A stretch of DNA of 64,000 nt. It comes from Roseibium porphyridii (GTDB taxonomy: Bacteria; Pseudomonadota; Alphaproteobacteria; Rhizobiales; Stappiaceae). The translations under genes were made by a program, and so were the position numbers. How positions within the stretch are numbered: the stretch's first letter is position 1; each line of letters begins with the position of its first letter. The stretch is from positions 5,622,001-5,686,000 of the forward strand of contig NZ_CP120863.1 of NCBI RefSeq assembly GCF_026191725.2. Direction: 5' to 3'. Below, piece by piece: positions 1-9,174 of this stretch. The notes under the pieces are model-generated. The model saw nothing but the letters and a program-made list of their open reading frames with translations. It had not been told where the DNA came from and searched no databases.

Positions 1-953
1 GCAGCGTCTACGTCTTTTCCAATTCGCGCGACGTTCTGGACGGGACCTGCGCATGGAATGGCGGAGAGCTGCATGAGCACATTCGTCCCGACGACTGCTG
101 GTCGCTGCGTCGTGGACGCGGCTACTCGTTCAAGACCGATGATATCAAGTTCGCCTGTGAACACACGCAGCCTCATGACGACGGCCCTTACTATTGCATC
201 CCGATCCTGGCGCATGGCGAAACCGTTGGCATGATGCATCTGAAACCTTTGCCGGACATTTCGACGGATACTTTTTTCGAAAGCTACCGCCTCGCCCAGC
301 TTGCCGCAGAACAAATCAGCCTTGCCATTGCCAACAGCAAGATGCGTGATCAATTGCACCAGCAATCCATTCGGGATCCACTGACCGGCCTCTTTAACCG
401 GCGGCATTTCATTGAAGTTCTGAGGCGAAATGTCGAGACGTCAAAGCGCACGAAAGCGCCCTTTGTGCTGGCATCGATAGACGTCGATCACTTCAAGCGG
501 TTCAACGACAATCACGGGCATGACGCAGGCGACATGGTTCTGCGCGCTGTCGGGTCGACGCTGGAACAGGCATGTGGTGTTGAAGAATTGCCGTGTCGTA
601 TTGGCGGTGAGGAGTTCATGCTGCTGCTGTCCGACACGACGTTGGAGGCAGCCGAAAACCGCGCCGAGGAAATCCGTCAACTGATCGAAAAGATCACCGT
701 GCGTTATGGCGAAAAGTCACTGCCGAAGATTACCATCTCCGTCGGACTGTCAGCCTATCCTGAGCACGGATCACTGCCGCAGGATCTTATGCAGACGGCC
801 GACGATGCCCTATACAAGTCAAAGGCGGCTGGACGGAACCAGGTCACCATAGCCAATTTGGCCAAGGAAGTTCCAGATCAGCCAACCGTCGATTTTGATA
901 GGGTCAAGGAGGAGCTGATCGATCATGTCGACCAGCGGATTGCCAAGATCTAG
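1..953 (+). CDS. GAF-GGDEF diguanylate cyclase, 5' end outside the window
   Basis: The reading frame is open from base 3 with no start, so the N-terminus lies upstream. The visible part has a GAF-like sensor segment (to about residue 105, ending in the stretch YYCIPILAHGETVGMMHL) and a complete GGDEF domain. The domain shows DPLTGLFNRR near its start and an intact active-site signature GGEEF, so it should make cyclic di-GMP from two GTP. I see no RxxD inhibitory site just before GGEEF (VEEL lies there), so classical product inhibition is not expected. The protein continues about 30 residues past the domain in a charged tail. The GAF ligand is unknown. Confidence 0.93.
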   Translation, partial: SVYVFSNSRDVLDGTCAWNGGELHEHIRPDDCWSLRRGRGYSFKTDDIKFACEHTQPHDDGPYYCIPILAHGETVGMMHLKPLPDISTDTFFESYRLAQLAAEQISLAIANSKMRDQLHQQSIRDPLTGLFNRRHFIEVLRRNVETSKRTKAPFVLASIDVDHFKRFNDNHGHDAGDMVLRAVGSTLEQACGVEELPCRIGGEEFMLLLSDTTLEAAENRAEEIRQLIEKITVRYGEKSLPKITISVGLSAYPEHGSLPQDLMQTADDALYKSKAAGRNQVTIANLAKEVPDQPTVDFDRVKEELIDHVDQRIAKI

Positions 954-1047
954 ATCATCACAAATAAAGGTCGGACGTTTTCACAAGACACGCATTGACC
1001 CACACCGTAAAAGCGATTTGACGCCTTTCCAATAGAAGTGCCTCTTC

Positions 1048-1554
1048 ATGATTGTTTTTGAGACTTCGCGACTAAAGGTCCGGAAATGGCGGCGCGACGA
1101 CTTTGACACCTTGCTTTCTGTCTACGGCAACCCGAAAGTCTGCAGATACATTGATGACGGATCGCCACTCTCCGCGGACGAGGCCAGGGCATGGTTGTCG
1201 GTTACCCAGACCAACTATGAAAAGCGCGGGTATGGAATGTGGGCTCTGACGGCAAAAGACACCAGCGCAACGATCGGCTTTGGAGGTCTGGTGCATCCCG
1301 GCAATCAGAAAACTCCTGAAATCAAATACGCCCTTGATGTGGACCATTGGCGGCAAGGCTATGCAACAGAATTCGTGTCTGCCGCTTGCAGCCATGGCTT
1401 TGACCGCTTCGCCTTGCCTTCCATTATCGCAACCGTTGCTGCGGAAAACTTCGCATCAATCCATGTGCTCGAGAAAAGCGGTTTCAGTGCCACTGGAGAC
1501 CAGCTGGAGAGCGACGGTTCGATCACACGTGTCTTTCAAAAAACAGCCTTCTGA
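1048..1554 (+). CDS. GNAT-family N-acetyltransferase (RimJ/RimL type)
   Basis: The 168-residue protein has the layout of RimJ/RimL-like acetyltransferases: a beta strand and basic segment (TSRLKVRKWRRDDFD) at the start, a central IGFGGL strand, a WRQGYATE segment where the acetyl-CoA loop lies, and a C-terminal VLEKSGF motif. This family moves acetyl from acetyl-CoA to N-terminal or small-molecule amines. The substrate cannot be read from the sequence. It stands alone, 94 bp after the GGDEF gene and convergent with the next gene, and has only a weak ribosome binding site. Confidence 0.88.
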   Translation: MIVFETSRLKVRKWRRDDFDTLLSVYGNPKVCRYIDDGSPLSADEARAWLSVTQTNYEKRGYGMWALTAKDTSATIGFGGLVHPGNQKTPEIKYALDVDHWRQGYATEFVSAACSHGFDRFALPSIIATVAAENFASIHVLEKSGFSATGDQLESDGSITRVFQKTAF

Positions 1555-1586
1555 CCTTTGAGATCGACCAGCGCGGCGACCGGTTC

Positions 1587-1874
1587 TTAAAAAAATCCGA
1601 AGTCATCGAAACTGTTCGGAATGTCCTCATCGGTTACAAAGGATTGGGGCTCGCCGGAACTGGAATGACCACCCGCCTGGCCAGGCTTCCAAATAGGGGG
1701 GTGCATGGTTTCGATCGGGATCCACTCCCCGCCTTCTGCATCTTCGTCCGGTGACACACCGCTGAAATCAAATCTGTCTTCATCAGAATTGGTTGCGGAT
1801 GTCCTGTCGTCTGCATTCAGGTCGCTTACTTTGTAAGATGTAATAAATGTGTTTGATACGCGGGGCATTTCCAT
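1587..1874 (-). CDS. small acidic protein of unknown function
   Basis: The 95-residue product is rich in Asp, Glu, Ser and Pro, lacks Cys, and has no signal peptide or membrane segment. It begins MEMPRVSNTF and ends in an acidic aromatic tail, DDFGFF. A strong ribosome binding site (GAGAAGGAAAG) directly precedes the ATG, which is the main reason to accept it as a gene. The composition suggests a flexible or disordered protein. I do not recognise the family. Confidence 0.55.
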   Translation of the reverse strand: MEMPRVSNTFITSYKVSDLNADDRTSATNSDEDRFDFSGVSPDEDAEGGEWIPIETMHPPIWKPGQAGGHSSSGEPQSFVTDEDIPNSFDDFGFF

Positions 1875-2155
1875 CTTTCCTTCTCTTCAACCATGGAGCA
1901 GGTGCCCCAACGTGAAGTCAGAATAGAAGGTGCGGGATTCCCGGTCTGTGACGAGGATTACGAAGTTTGCAAATCCGATTTCTTGCTACAGACACGCTGC
2001 ATCAAGAAGACATCGAAGCGCAGAACGGTTGTTACTGACCCGGACAAGCCTGACCCGGTAGCAGGCAGGTAAGACGCAGAAATCTCTGACCGGCAACCAC
2101 TCTAAAGAGCACTTGCCGGCGCCTGGTTCACTTGGAATGAGCAATCCGGCCGGGA
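1875..2155. other. intergenic stretch without a supported gene
   Basis: This 281-bp gap separates the small acidic gene from the end of the ilvD-like gene. A 59-codon frame (1893-2072, plus strand) is open but has no ribosome binding site. The only clear structure is a hairpin at 2090-2119. Confidence 0.5.
2090..2119 (-). terminator. hairpin after the dehydratase operon
   Basis: CCGGCAA (2090-2096) and TTGCCGG (2113-2119) pair as a 7-bp stem, with an inner CTCT/AGAG stem. It lies 37 bp after the ilvD-like stop. No T run follows, so it would be a weak or Rho-assisted terminator, or an mRNA 3' stabiliser. Confidence 0.4.
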
Positions 2156-4009
2156 TCAGGTACCCCGGTGACGGTTGCTTGGCTCGAAGCCCGATTTTTC
2201 CGCCTGCCTTGGCTCACGCACCCAGACTTCACGGTTCGGATGCATGCCGCCACCGCGAACAGCAGGAACGGCGGTGTGACGCGCCCTGTGCAACAGTCTT
2301 GTATCGGCAACACCACAATTGGGATGCTGACCGCCATTATCGGCGACGACCTTGTCCCACGCCGCTTTGCGAGTGGCGAGAACCTCAGGGTCCTCGAGAG
2401 CCGAGCAGTTCAATGTGTTGCTGTTCAGATCAACGATAATGGCATCGCCATCTTCGACAAATGCAATCGGGCCGCCCAGGGCCGCCTCAGGTCCGACATG
2501 ACCGATCACGAGGCCAACAGAACCTCCTGAAAAGCGCGCATCCGTCATCAGGGCGACAACAATGTCGCGTTCGCGGCAAAGTGTCGTGATACGGGAGGTC
2601 GGATCCAGCATTTCCGGCATCCCAGGAGCACCGCTCGGCCCGGAGTAGCGGACGATAATCATGTCCTTGTCCTGGAAGCTGTCTGGCGCTTCATCAAGCG
2701 CTTTGATGAGATCGGCTTCACCTTCAAACACACGAGCACGGCCCTTGAAGAGATTGTCTTCCAGACCACCTTCGACGCCCGCAAGTTTCAAAATAGCCGA
2801 GAAATCCGGTGACAGATTGCCACCGAGCATTCTGAGCCCGCCTGTCGGCTTGAAAGGTTCTGCCACCCCATGAATGACATCACCATCTGGCGCAGGGGTG
2901 TTCAGGTCGGCAACCTGTTCGGCAAGTGTGCGTCCGGTGCATGTCATCATGTCGCCGTTCAGAAGACCTGCATCCAGCAGTTCCTTGACAATAACCTGGA
3001 CGCCTCCCACGCGGTCGATGTCAATCATGGAATACGCGCCATATGGGCGGGCATTGGTAAGGACCGGCACAACGTTTTTCGACAGGTGATTGAATTCTTC
3101 CGGTGTCATGACATCACGCCAGAAGTGTTCATAACCGGCGGCACGTGCGATTTCGGGTACGTGCAGAACCACATTTGTGGACCCACCGATGGCCATCGCC
3201 ACGATCACGGCGTTGCGGATCGAATCCCGCTTGACGATATCGCGCGGCTTCAGCCCGGATGTCATCATGGCGGCGAGATGCGAAACGAGCTCAGCCGGAA
3301 ATTCTTCAAGGCGCCTTGGGTCGTCGGAAGCAGGCGCAACCATATGAAGAGGTTGCAGTCCGACAACACCGATGAAGGTTTGCATGGTGTTATAGGTAAA
3401 CATGCCGCCGCAACTGCCAATGCCCGGGCAGGCATTGCAGGCAATGCGATGGCGGACCGCCGGATCCGGATGACCTGCAACCTGATAAGCGCTGACAATA
3501 TCCAGAGCTTCTCCGGTTTCGGGGTCCCGGCCCGGCCGGATGGTGCCGTCCGACATAATGATTGCCGGTTCATTGTGTTCCAGGACGGCTGCAAGGGTAC
3601 CGACTGGCGGCTTGTCGCAGGCGACCACGGCGATGGTCCCGGCAAGGCCTGTCGCCTCCAGATGCTCACACAAGGAATCGTTGGTGACTTCCCGGCCCAG
3701 AAGCGAATAGCGCATCTCACGCGTTCCGTTCCGGATGCCGTCAGAGGTCGCGATGGTGAACTCAGGCTGAACCAGTCTGTATTTCAGCTGGTCCGGACCG
3801 TTGCCAATCCGGGATTTGAGGTGCTCATGAATGGCGTCGACTTTGGAGGCAACGCCGAGGTAACACTGGCTGTCTCCTTTCGTGCCGACAACACCGACTG
3901 AGGGTTCGTGAATAAGTTCAGGATCGGTCCCCAGTTCTCTGGCAACACCAATAGTCTGAGCGGACCGGCCAGGGTGGCGATCAATCAAGACGATTTTCGA
4001 ACCCTTCAT
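2156..4009 (-). CDS. IlvD/Edd-family dehydratase (dihydroxy-acid or sugar-acid dehydratase)
   Basis: The protein (617 aa from the ATG at 4009) belongs to the Fe-S IlvD/Edd family, which removes water from 2,3-dihydroxy acids or aldonic acids. Cluster and active-site segments visible are CYLG (early Cys), ACDKPP, CPGIGSCGGM and, near the C-terminus, TDARFSGGSVGLVIGHV and GGPIAFVEDGD. I place the start at MKGSKIV because GGGAG lies just upstream; a longer frame to 4069 lacks a good site. It is the last gene of a three-gene unit after a ThDP enzyme and a CoA-transferase, an unusual setting for valine/isoleucine synthesis. A catabolic dehydratase role seems more likely, but this is inference. Confidence 0.85.
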   Translation of the reverse strand: MKGSKIVLIDRHPGRSAQTIGVARELGTDPELIHEPSVGVVGTKGDSQCYLGVASKVDAIHEHLKSRIGNGPDQLKYRLVQPEFTIATSDGIRNGTREMRYSLLGREVTNDSLCEHLEATGLAGTIAVVACDKPPVGTLAAVLEHNEPAIIMSDGTIRPGRDPETGEALDIVSAYQVAGHPDPAVRHRIACNACPGIGSCGGMFTYNTMQTFIGVVGLQPLHMVAPASDDPRRLEEFPAELVSHLAAMMTSGLKPRDIVKRDSIRNAVIVAMAIGGSTNVVLHVPEIARAAGYEHFWRDVMTPEEFNHLSKNVVPVLTNARPYGAYSMIDIDRVGGVQVIVKELLDAGLLNGDMMTCTGRTLAEQVADLNTPAPDGDVIHGVAEPFKPTGGLRMLGGNLSPDFSAILKLAGVEGGLEDNLFKGRARVFEGEADLIKALDEAPDSFQDKDMIIVRYSGPSGAPGMPEMLDPTSRITTLCRERDIVVALMTDARFSGGSVGLVIGHVGPEAALGGPIAFVEDGDAIIVDLNSNTLNCSALEDPEVLATRKAAWDKVVADNGGQHPNCGVADTRLLHRARHTAVPAVRGGGMHPNREVWVREPRQAEKSGFEPSNRHRGT

Positions 4010-4157
4010 TTCATTCTCCCTCACGTCGAGCACGATTACGTGTGCACCTGTTATCCCGTTTTTCGGCACCTGAATAGCCTCAAGCTGTTCGGATCAGGAG
4101 CATTGCCCGTCCAAAATCAGCCAAGTACAAAAAATCGGCTTGGTTTCTCAGTTTTTC

Positions 4158-5774
4158 CTAGAACAGCCCATCGTAGGCTCGGCGGGGAATTCGACAGGCC
4201 AGCAAGGTAAACCCGTCGCGCTTCAGCGCTTCTTCGGTTTCAGACCTCAGATCGTTTTCGCTCTCGATCCACACACCGTGCCCACCATATGCGCCGGCCA
4301 CAGCCGGGAAATCCGTCTCTCCAAAATCCACACCCACATTCGGCCTTTGACTGCCGCGCTGTTTCAGCTCGATCAACGCAAGACTGGTATCGACCAGCAC
4401 ACAGATGATCACGGGGATATTCAGATCGCGCAGCGTTGAAAGCTCGCCCAGACACATTTCAAGACCTGCATCTCCGACAAAGGCGATGACCGGTGCCCGA
4501 TCATCGACAAGACGGTGGCCCATCGCGAGTGGAACCGCACAGCCCATGGTGCAAAGAGCCGATGACTGGAGCATCTGCCTCGGCATCGGGCAGCGCCATA
4601 TTTGACTGACCAGAATCCGATGCGCGCCACTGTCAGCCGTTGCGACCGTGTTTGCCGGCATGACGTCGCGCAGCGTATGGAAAACCCTGCCGGGGCCCCA
4701 GACGGACGGCTCCGGTTGAAATGCCTCTTCAAGATCCTTGCGCACCTTTGCCGGTTGGCCGGCAGCCCAGGAAGGCTGTTCCGTGCTTCTGGCGCCCGCC
4801 AAAAGTTCAAGAGCCGGAGCGACAGCGCTGCGCAGTGTTGCGGAAACGGCGTGCATGCCATGTGTGCGCAACACCGACGTCACGTCGATGACATTCGCCG
4901 TTTCCTCCCAGGGATTGCGCCAGTTGATGCGCATCTCGATCGGGTCATAGCCCAAGAGAAGAATGCAATCGCTCTGATTGATCAGCGGCAACAGGTGGCC
5001 ATCAGCCTTTGGTGACAGACCGGCGCCTCCAAGTGCAAGATCGCTGTTTTCGTCCAAAAGACCCTTGCCCTTGTAGCTGGTCACAAGGGGAATATTGAAC
5101 GTTTGGCAGAACTTGGAGATCTCGACCGAAGCACCTTCGTTCACGGCATCAACACCGGCAATGGCGATCGGACGTTCTGCCTTGGCAAACAACACTAGCG
5201 CCGTTTCAAGGTCAGGTCCCTTAAATGGTGCACTGGCTACAGGTGCGGAAGAAAAGCGCTCGCTCCATCCCTCTTCCGTTTCCGCTTCGGCGACCTTGAT
5301 CGGAACATCTATGTGCACAGGCCCCGGCTGACCATCGAGCGCAATTGCCAGAGCTTTTTCCATCATCACGTCCAGCGCACCAAGGCGAGCTGAGAAGCTT
5401 GCCTTCACGATTGGCCGCAACAATTGCTGGTGATCGAAAACCTGGTGTGTGTAGCTTTCCGCATCGGCCTGATCGACGCAGCCGGTCAGGAAAATCAGTG
5501 GCACGCGGTCTTGCCATGCGTTGGCAACCACATTGATCGCATTTGCTGCGCCCGGACCAATGGTTGCCAGAAGCACGCCCGGCGCGCCGTCAGCATGCCA
5601 TCCGCCTTCAGCCATGAAGCCACCGGCATTTTCATGTTTGACCAGAACGAAATTCAGCCCCGCCTGATCGAGCGCCTGCATCAACGCAAGAACTTCACCG
5701 CCTGGAATGCCAAAAGCATGACGGCAGCCAGCTGCGTGAAGTTTGCCTGCGATAATATCTGCACCAGTGGTCAT
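4158..5774 (-). CDS. ThDP-dependent enzyme, acetolactate synthase-like
   Basis: The 538-residue protein has the three-domain plan of acetolactate synthase and pyruvate decarboxylase. The pyrimidine domain carries the catalytic Glu48 in KHENAG and the GIPGG loop. The cofactor domain has the GDAG half of the Mg/ThDP motif, but the usual NN end reads VD (ICVLVDTS), so Asp replaces the Asn metal ligand. Family members decarboxylate 2-oxo acids or join the acyl unit to another carbonyl. The gene starts 8 bp after the CoA-transferase stop and precedes the dehydratase by about 150 bp. No acetolactate synthase small subunit is nearby, which argues against a plain branched-chain amino-acid role. An oxalyl-CoA decarboxylase is possible from context but the N-terminus does not resemble it. 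Confidence 0.83.
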   Translation of the reverse strand: MTTGADIIAGKLHAAGCRHAFGIPGGEVLALMQALDQAGLNFVLVKHENAGGFMAEGGWHADGAPGVLLATIGPGAANAINVVANAWQDRVPLIFLTGCVDQADAESYTHQVFDHQQLLRPIVKASFSARLGALDVMMEKALAIALDGQPGPVHIDVPIKVAEAETEEGWSERFSSAPVASAPFKGPDLETALVLFAKAERPIAIAGVDAVNEGASVEISKFCQTFNIPLVTSYKGKGLLDENSDLALGGAGLSPKADGHLLPLINQSDCILLLGYDPIEMRINWRNPWEETANVIDVTSVLRTHGMHAVSATLRSAVAPALELLAGARSTEQPSWAAGQPAKVRKDLEEAFQPEPSVWGPGRVFHTLRDVMPANTVATADSGAHRILVSQIWRCPMPRQMLQSSALCTMGCAVPLAMGHRLVDDRAPVIAFVGDAGLEMCLGELSTLRDLNIPVIICVLVDTSLALIELKQRGSQRPNVGVDFGETDFPAVAGAYGGHGVWIESENDLRSETEEALKRDGFTLLACRIPRRAYDGLF

Positions 5775-5782
5775 TGAAATGC

Positions 5783-7051
5783 TTACCCTTTGTTCGGAGC
5801 ATCCGCCCCAAGATCCAAAATACCTATTGCTTCCAGATCCGAAAGCTGCTCTGCGGTCAGTCCCAGGTGACGAGCGAGCACGTCTTGTGTGTCTGCACCA
5901 AGCAACGGCGGCGCGTTTCTGTAACCAACCGGCGTCTTTTCAAGGTTGATCGGAGATCCAATCAGGTCAACGTCTCCGCTGAGTGGATGCGGCAGTGTAA
6001 TGCGCATGTTGCGCTGCTGGATTTGCGGATCATCGAAGACCTGTCCCAAATCATTGACCGGGCCACACGGAACACCCGCCTCTTCGAGCAGCTTGATCCA
6101 CTCGTCTGCCGTCTTTTCAATGGTAAGACGCCGGATCAAGGGGATCAGCTCCTTGCGATTTCGGACCCGATCCGCGTTCTTGGCAAATTGAGGATCGGCA
6201 CCAAGCTCGGGCGCACCTGCAACCGTGCAGAACTTTTGAAACTGGGTGTCGTTGCCGACCGCGATGATGAATGACTGGTCTGCGGCTGGAAAGGTCTCAT
6301 AGGGAACGATGGTCGGATGCCCATTGCCAAGCCGACCGGGCACATTCCCGGACACCAGATACCCAACGCCCTGATTGATCAGCCAGGAGACCTGCGCGTC
6401 GAGCAAGGAAATGTCGATATGCTGGCCTTCATCCGTTGAATGGCGGTGGTTGAGGGCAGCCAGGATCGAGACTGTTGCGTACATTCCACACATGACGTCG
6501 GCGATGCCGACGCCACACTTGGTTTCCGTACCGCCATCTTCGTCAGCAAATCCGGTGAGCGACATGATCCCGCCCATGCCCTGGATCAGGAAATCGTAAC
6601 CAGCACGATGGGCATAGGGCCCGGTCTGACCGAAGCCGGAGATCGAACAATAAATGAGGCGTGGATTGCGCGCTTTCAAAGTTGCGTAGTCTAGACCACG
6701 CCGCTTCAGATCCCCCACCTTGAAATTCTCAACAAGGATATCGGCCTTGGCAGCAAGATCGGCAATCAGGCTCTGGCCTTCCTGGCTGGAAAGATCAATC
6801 GCAACAGACGCCTTGTTGCGGTTCGAGGACAGGTAGTAGGCGCTCTCGGCGGTCTCATTTCCATCCTTGTCCTTCAGGAAAGGTGGTCCCCAGCCGCGGG
6901 TATCGTCACCGCGACCCGGGCGCTCGATTTTGATCACCTCCGCACCAAGATCACCAAGGATCTGGGTACAGGTCGGACCAGCCAGTATTCGCGACAGATC
7001 TAGGACAACAAGACCGGACAGAGCGCCGGGAGCGGGGCTGGATGGGGACAC
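5783..7051 (-). CDS. CaiB/BaiF (type III) CoA-transferase
   Basis: The 422-residue protein fits the family III CoA-transferases (formyl-CoA, carnitine or mesaconate types), which move CoA between acyl acids through an aspartyl-CoA intermediate. Visible marks are the N-terminal LDLSRILAGP, GAEVIKIERPGRGD, the NRNKASVAIDL segment, and SGFGQTGPYAHRAGYDF, whose Asp is the expected catalytic residue. The start is a GTG with AGGTGA just upstream. It is the promoter-proximal gene of the operon with the ThDP enzyme and IlvD-like dehydratase. The CoA donor and acceptor are not known. Confidence 0.9.
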   Translation of the reverse strand: MSPSSPAPGALSGLVVLDLSRILAGPTCTQILGDLGAEVIKIERPGRGDDTRGWGPPFLKDKDGNETAESAYYLSSNRNKASVAIDLSSQEGQSLIADLAAKADILVENFKVGDLKRRGLDYATLKARNPRLIYCSISGFGQTGPYAHRAGYDFLIQGMGGIMSLTGFADEDGGTETKCGVGIADVMCGMYATVSILAALNHRHSTDEGQHIDISLLDAQVSWLINQGVGYLVSGNVPGRLGNGHPTIVPYETFPAADQSFIIAVGNDTQFQKFCTVAGAPELGADPQFAKNADRVRNRKELIPLIRRLTIEKTADEWIKLLEEAGVPCGPVNDLGQVFDDPQIQQRNMRITLPHPLSGDVDLIGSPINLEKTPVGYRNAPPLLGADTQDVLARHLGLTAEQLSDLEAIGILDLGADAPNKG

Positions 7052-7171
7052 ACTTCACCTAAACGTGCTGAATTTCGTCGGAAAAGGCCACAGGGGCGCA
7101 GCCGCGTCAACTGCACCGTTGCGCTGACGTGCACACTGCGGCTCAAATTCCTGTCAGTTCGCGGTGAACGC

Positions 7172-8023
7172 TCACCCCTTTTCGGTCCATCCCATCATGG
7201 TGCCAAGCTCAGTCCACGCACGCTTGATCCATTTTGCTTCAACGCTGTGGCCGCCATCATGCAAACAAAGCTCCAAAAGGCCCTCGCTGGGTTGCCAGCG
7301 TTCGCAGGTCAATTTGCCGTCGGTAAATTTTTGCGGCGCGGCATCCGCCAGGCCGTTTTGCCGGCGCCAGACATCAAAGCTTTCAAATACATCGCCCTGC
7401 TTCCATTGACCGCCGCCAAGCCACCTGCCGGCAAGCGGCACGACGGTATCGCTGGTACCATGGACATGAAATAGATAGGGCGGTTCTGTCGGACAGTCTT
7501 TCGGCAAAGGTTCCCAGAAAGCTCCGGCAATCGGCGCATAACCGGCAAATTTTCCCGAGTCCTGACAGGCCAAATACCAGGTCATGAAGCCGCCCGATGA
7601 AAACCCGGACAGCAGTGTCCGGTTCGTGTCGACACCGAATTTGTCGGAAAGGTCGCTCAGTACACTGTCGAAGAAAACAGCCTCATCGCGCAGGTTTCGT
7701 GGTGCGGTGGGGAAGGACCAGGTCCCATCTACGCCCTGGACCGCGACAAAGGCGACGCCGAGCTCATCGGCCATGCGCTGGAAGCCTTTGTTGCGGATCG
7801 CATTGACGGCCTTTCCACGATGGCCGTGCAGATAGAAGATCGCACCGAGAGCCTCTCCGTCTTCATGCGCCTCCGGAAGGTGAATGTAATACTGTCCGTT
7901 TTCAATTTCACAGGGGACTTCTTCGCCGCACCCGGTGCCGGCGATTGCGTTGTTTCCACCTGTCAGGATAACGCCGCTCAAGATTGCAGCACAGCTAACG
8001 AAAGACCGTTTATTAGACAACAC
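7172..8023 (-). CDS. exported esterase, PHB-depolymerase/LpqC type alpha/beta hydrolase
   Basis: The product is a secreted alpha/beta hydrolase related to polyhydroxybutyrate depolymerase and feruloyl esterase. It has a YLHGHRG oxyanion segment, the nucleophile elbow GFSSGGF, a VHGTSDTVVP strand carrying the Asp, and a late GGHS with the His. I choose the GTG at 8023 because GAGGAG lies six bases upstream and the protein then opens with a signal peptide ending near ANAIAG (283 aa). The frame extends upstream to 8221 but without these signals. It probably acts in the periplasm or outside the cell on polyester or aryl esters. Confidence 0.82.
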   Translation of the reverse strand: MLSNKRSFVSCAAILSGVILTGGNNAIAGTGCGEEVPCEIENGQYYIHLPEAHEDGEALGAIFYLHGHRGKAVNAIRNKGFQRMADELGVAFVAVQGVDGTWSFPTAPRNLRDEAVFFDSVLSDLSDKFGVDTNRTLLSGFSSGGFMTWYLACQDSGKFAGYAPIAGAFWEPLPKDCPTEPPYLFHVHGTSDTVVPLAGRWLGGGQWKQGDVFESFDVWRRQNGLADAAPQKFTDGKLTCERWQPSEGLLELCLHDGGHSVEAKWIKRAWTELGTMMGWTEKG

Positions 8024-8166
8024 TTCCGGCTCCTCACCATTCGCGTCTGGTTCGTGGACTGCCGTAAAGGAAATGGCATCCCGCCCGCAAACATTGGAGC
8101 GAGGCTGGAATTTGTCCAGCCGGAGCCGTTCACAAGTCGGAGAGAGCCACCATGCGAAGTACGGAT

Positions 8167-8952
8167 CTATTCCCAGGAACCGTCGGTGGGAATTTTGAGT
8201 ATTCGGCCGCAATGCTTGCAATGAACGGCATCCGTATCATGCCGGTTCAAGCCGCAATCGGGGCACGATATCCGGACTTTGGAGGGCCGGAAGATCGTTT
8301 GAACCAAACGCAGAAACAAGGCCACACCGAAGATCATGATCAGGACGGTCATGAGCCTGCCGACACTGTCCGTCATCGTGATGTCGCCAAATCCCGTCGT
8401 CGTCAGGGTCGCCACAGTGAAATAGAGCGCATCGAGATAATTGTTGATGTTTGGATTGCGGTCATCTTCCACCACGAACACGATTGCGGTGACCACGAAA
8501 ATGAAGACGATCAGGTTCACGCCCGACTGGAGGATTTCCTCGTTGCGCCTGAACCAGCTGGACGCATCGCGCAACTCTTTCAGGAGATGATAGGACCGCA
8601 TCAGGCGCAACATGCGCACGACACGCAGGAAGGCAAAGTTTTCCAGGAAGGCCGGCGCAATCAAAGATGCAATCACGACAACATCGGCCAAAGATGTAAA
8701 GCTGACGACATAGCGACCCGGATTGGCTGCTGCAATCATCCTGGCAACATAGTCAAGCAACAGCACGGCTGCGATCACATAGTCCAACTCGTGATGAAGC
8801 CGCGCCGGGTCGAGAACTGAGGACACCACGAAATAGCCGATCGTGATCAGATCGAAGGCAAGTAGCGCGTAGCGAAAGATCCTGGCTTTCGTGCTGTGCC
8901 CGAAATAGAGCTGCCGGAGAATTGTTTTCAGTGATGATGTTTCCGCGGCCAT
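8167..8952 (-). CDS. voltage-gated-type potassium channel with C-terminal zinc ribbon
   Basis: The 261-residue protein has six membrane segments. The fourth is Arg-rich (LRVVRMLRLMRSYHLL, about 109-124), as in a voltage sensor. The pore carries TTTGFGD (184-190), a K+-selectivity filter of the GFG type. After the last segment comes a short tail with CPDCG (230-234) and CKHCG (245-249), four cysteines spaced as a zinc ribbon. Bacterial Kv-like channels usually end in an RCK domain or nothing, so this tail is distinctive and may sense metal or redox state. It is monocistronic by appearance. Confidence 0.88.
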   Translation of the reverse strand: MAAETSSLKTILRQLYFGHSTKARIFRYALLAFDLITIGYFVVSSVLDPARLHHELDYVIAAVLLLDYVARMIAAANPGRYVVSFTSLADVVVIASLIAPAFLENFAFLRVVRMLRLMRSYHLLKELRDASSWFRRNEEILQSGVNLIVFIFVVTAIVFVVEDDRNPNINNYLDALYFTVATLTTTGFGDITMTDSVGRLMTVLIMIFGVALFLRLVQTIFRPSKVRISCPDCGLNRHDTDAVHCKHCGRILKIPTDGSWE

Positions 8953-9174
8953 TGGTTTTGCCTTTTCCCGGTTCAGTTTGACCGCAGTCCGACAGCAACC
9001 GCCCGGCTAACACGCGCCGCGAGCAGATCACTGGTCAAAAGACCTAACACGCATTCGTGCACAATCTGCATGATGATGCTGCGATGCAGCTGTTTATTCC
9101 ACAGCCGCGGGGCACTAAGGTCGCCAGAGTAAGAAACGGCAAAAAGCCGAACAGACGATAGGACTGGACGTTAT

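Noticed and set aside
1893..2072. 59-codon plus-strand frame starting MEQVPQREV
   Set aside because: Open and not absurd in composition, but no ribosome binding site and no known match by eye. It sits in the upstream region of a convincing minus-strand gene.
2870..3901. 343-codon frame opposite the IlvD-like gene
   Set aside because: Antisense to a well-supported gene; long antisense frames are expected from GC-rich codon use.
4158..7051. Oxalate degradation pair (formyl-CoA transferase and oxalyl-CoA decarboxylase)
   Set aside because: The CoA-transferase fits, but the ThDP protein resembles acetolactate synthase, not oxalyl-CoA decarboxylase, in its N-terminal domain.
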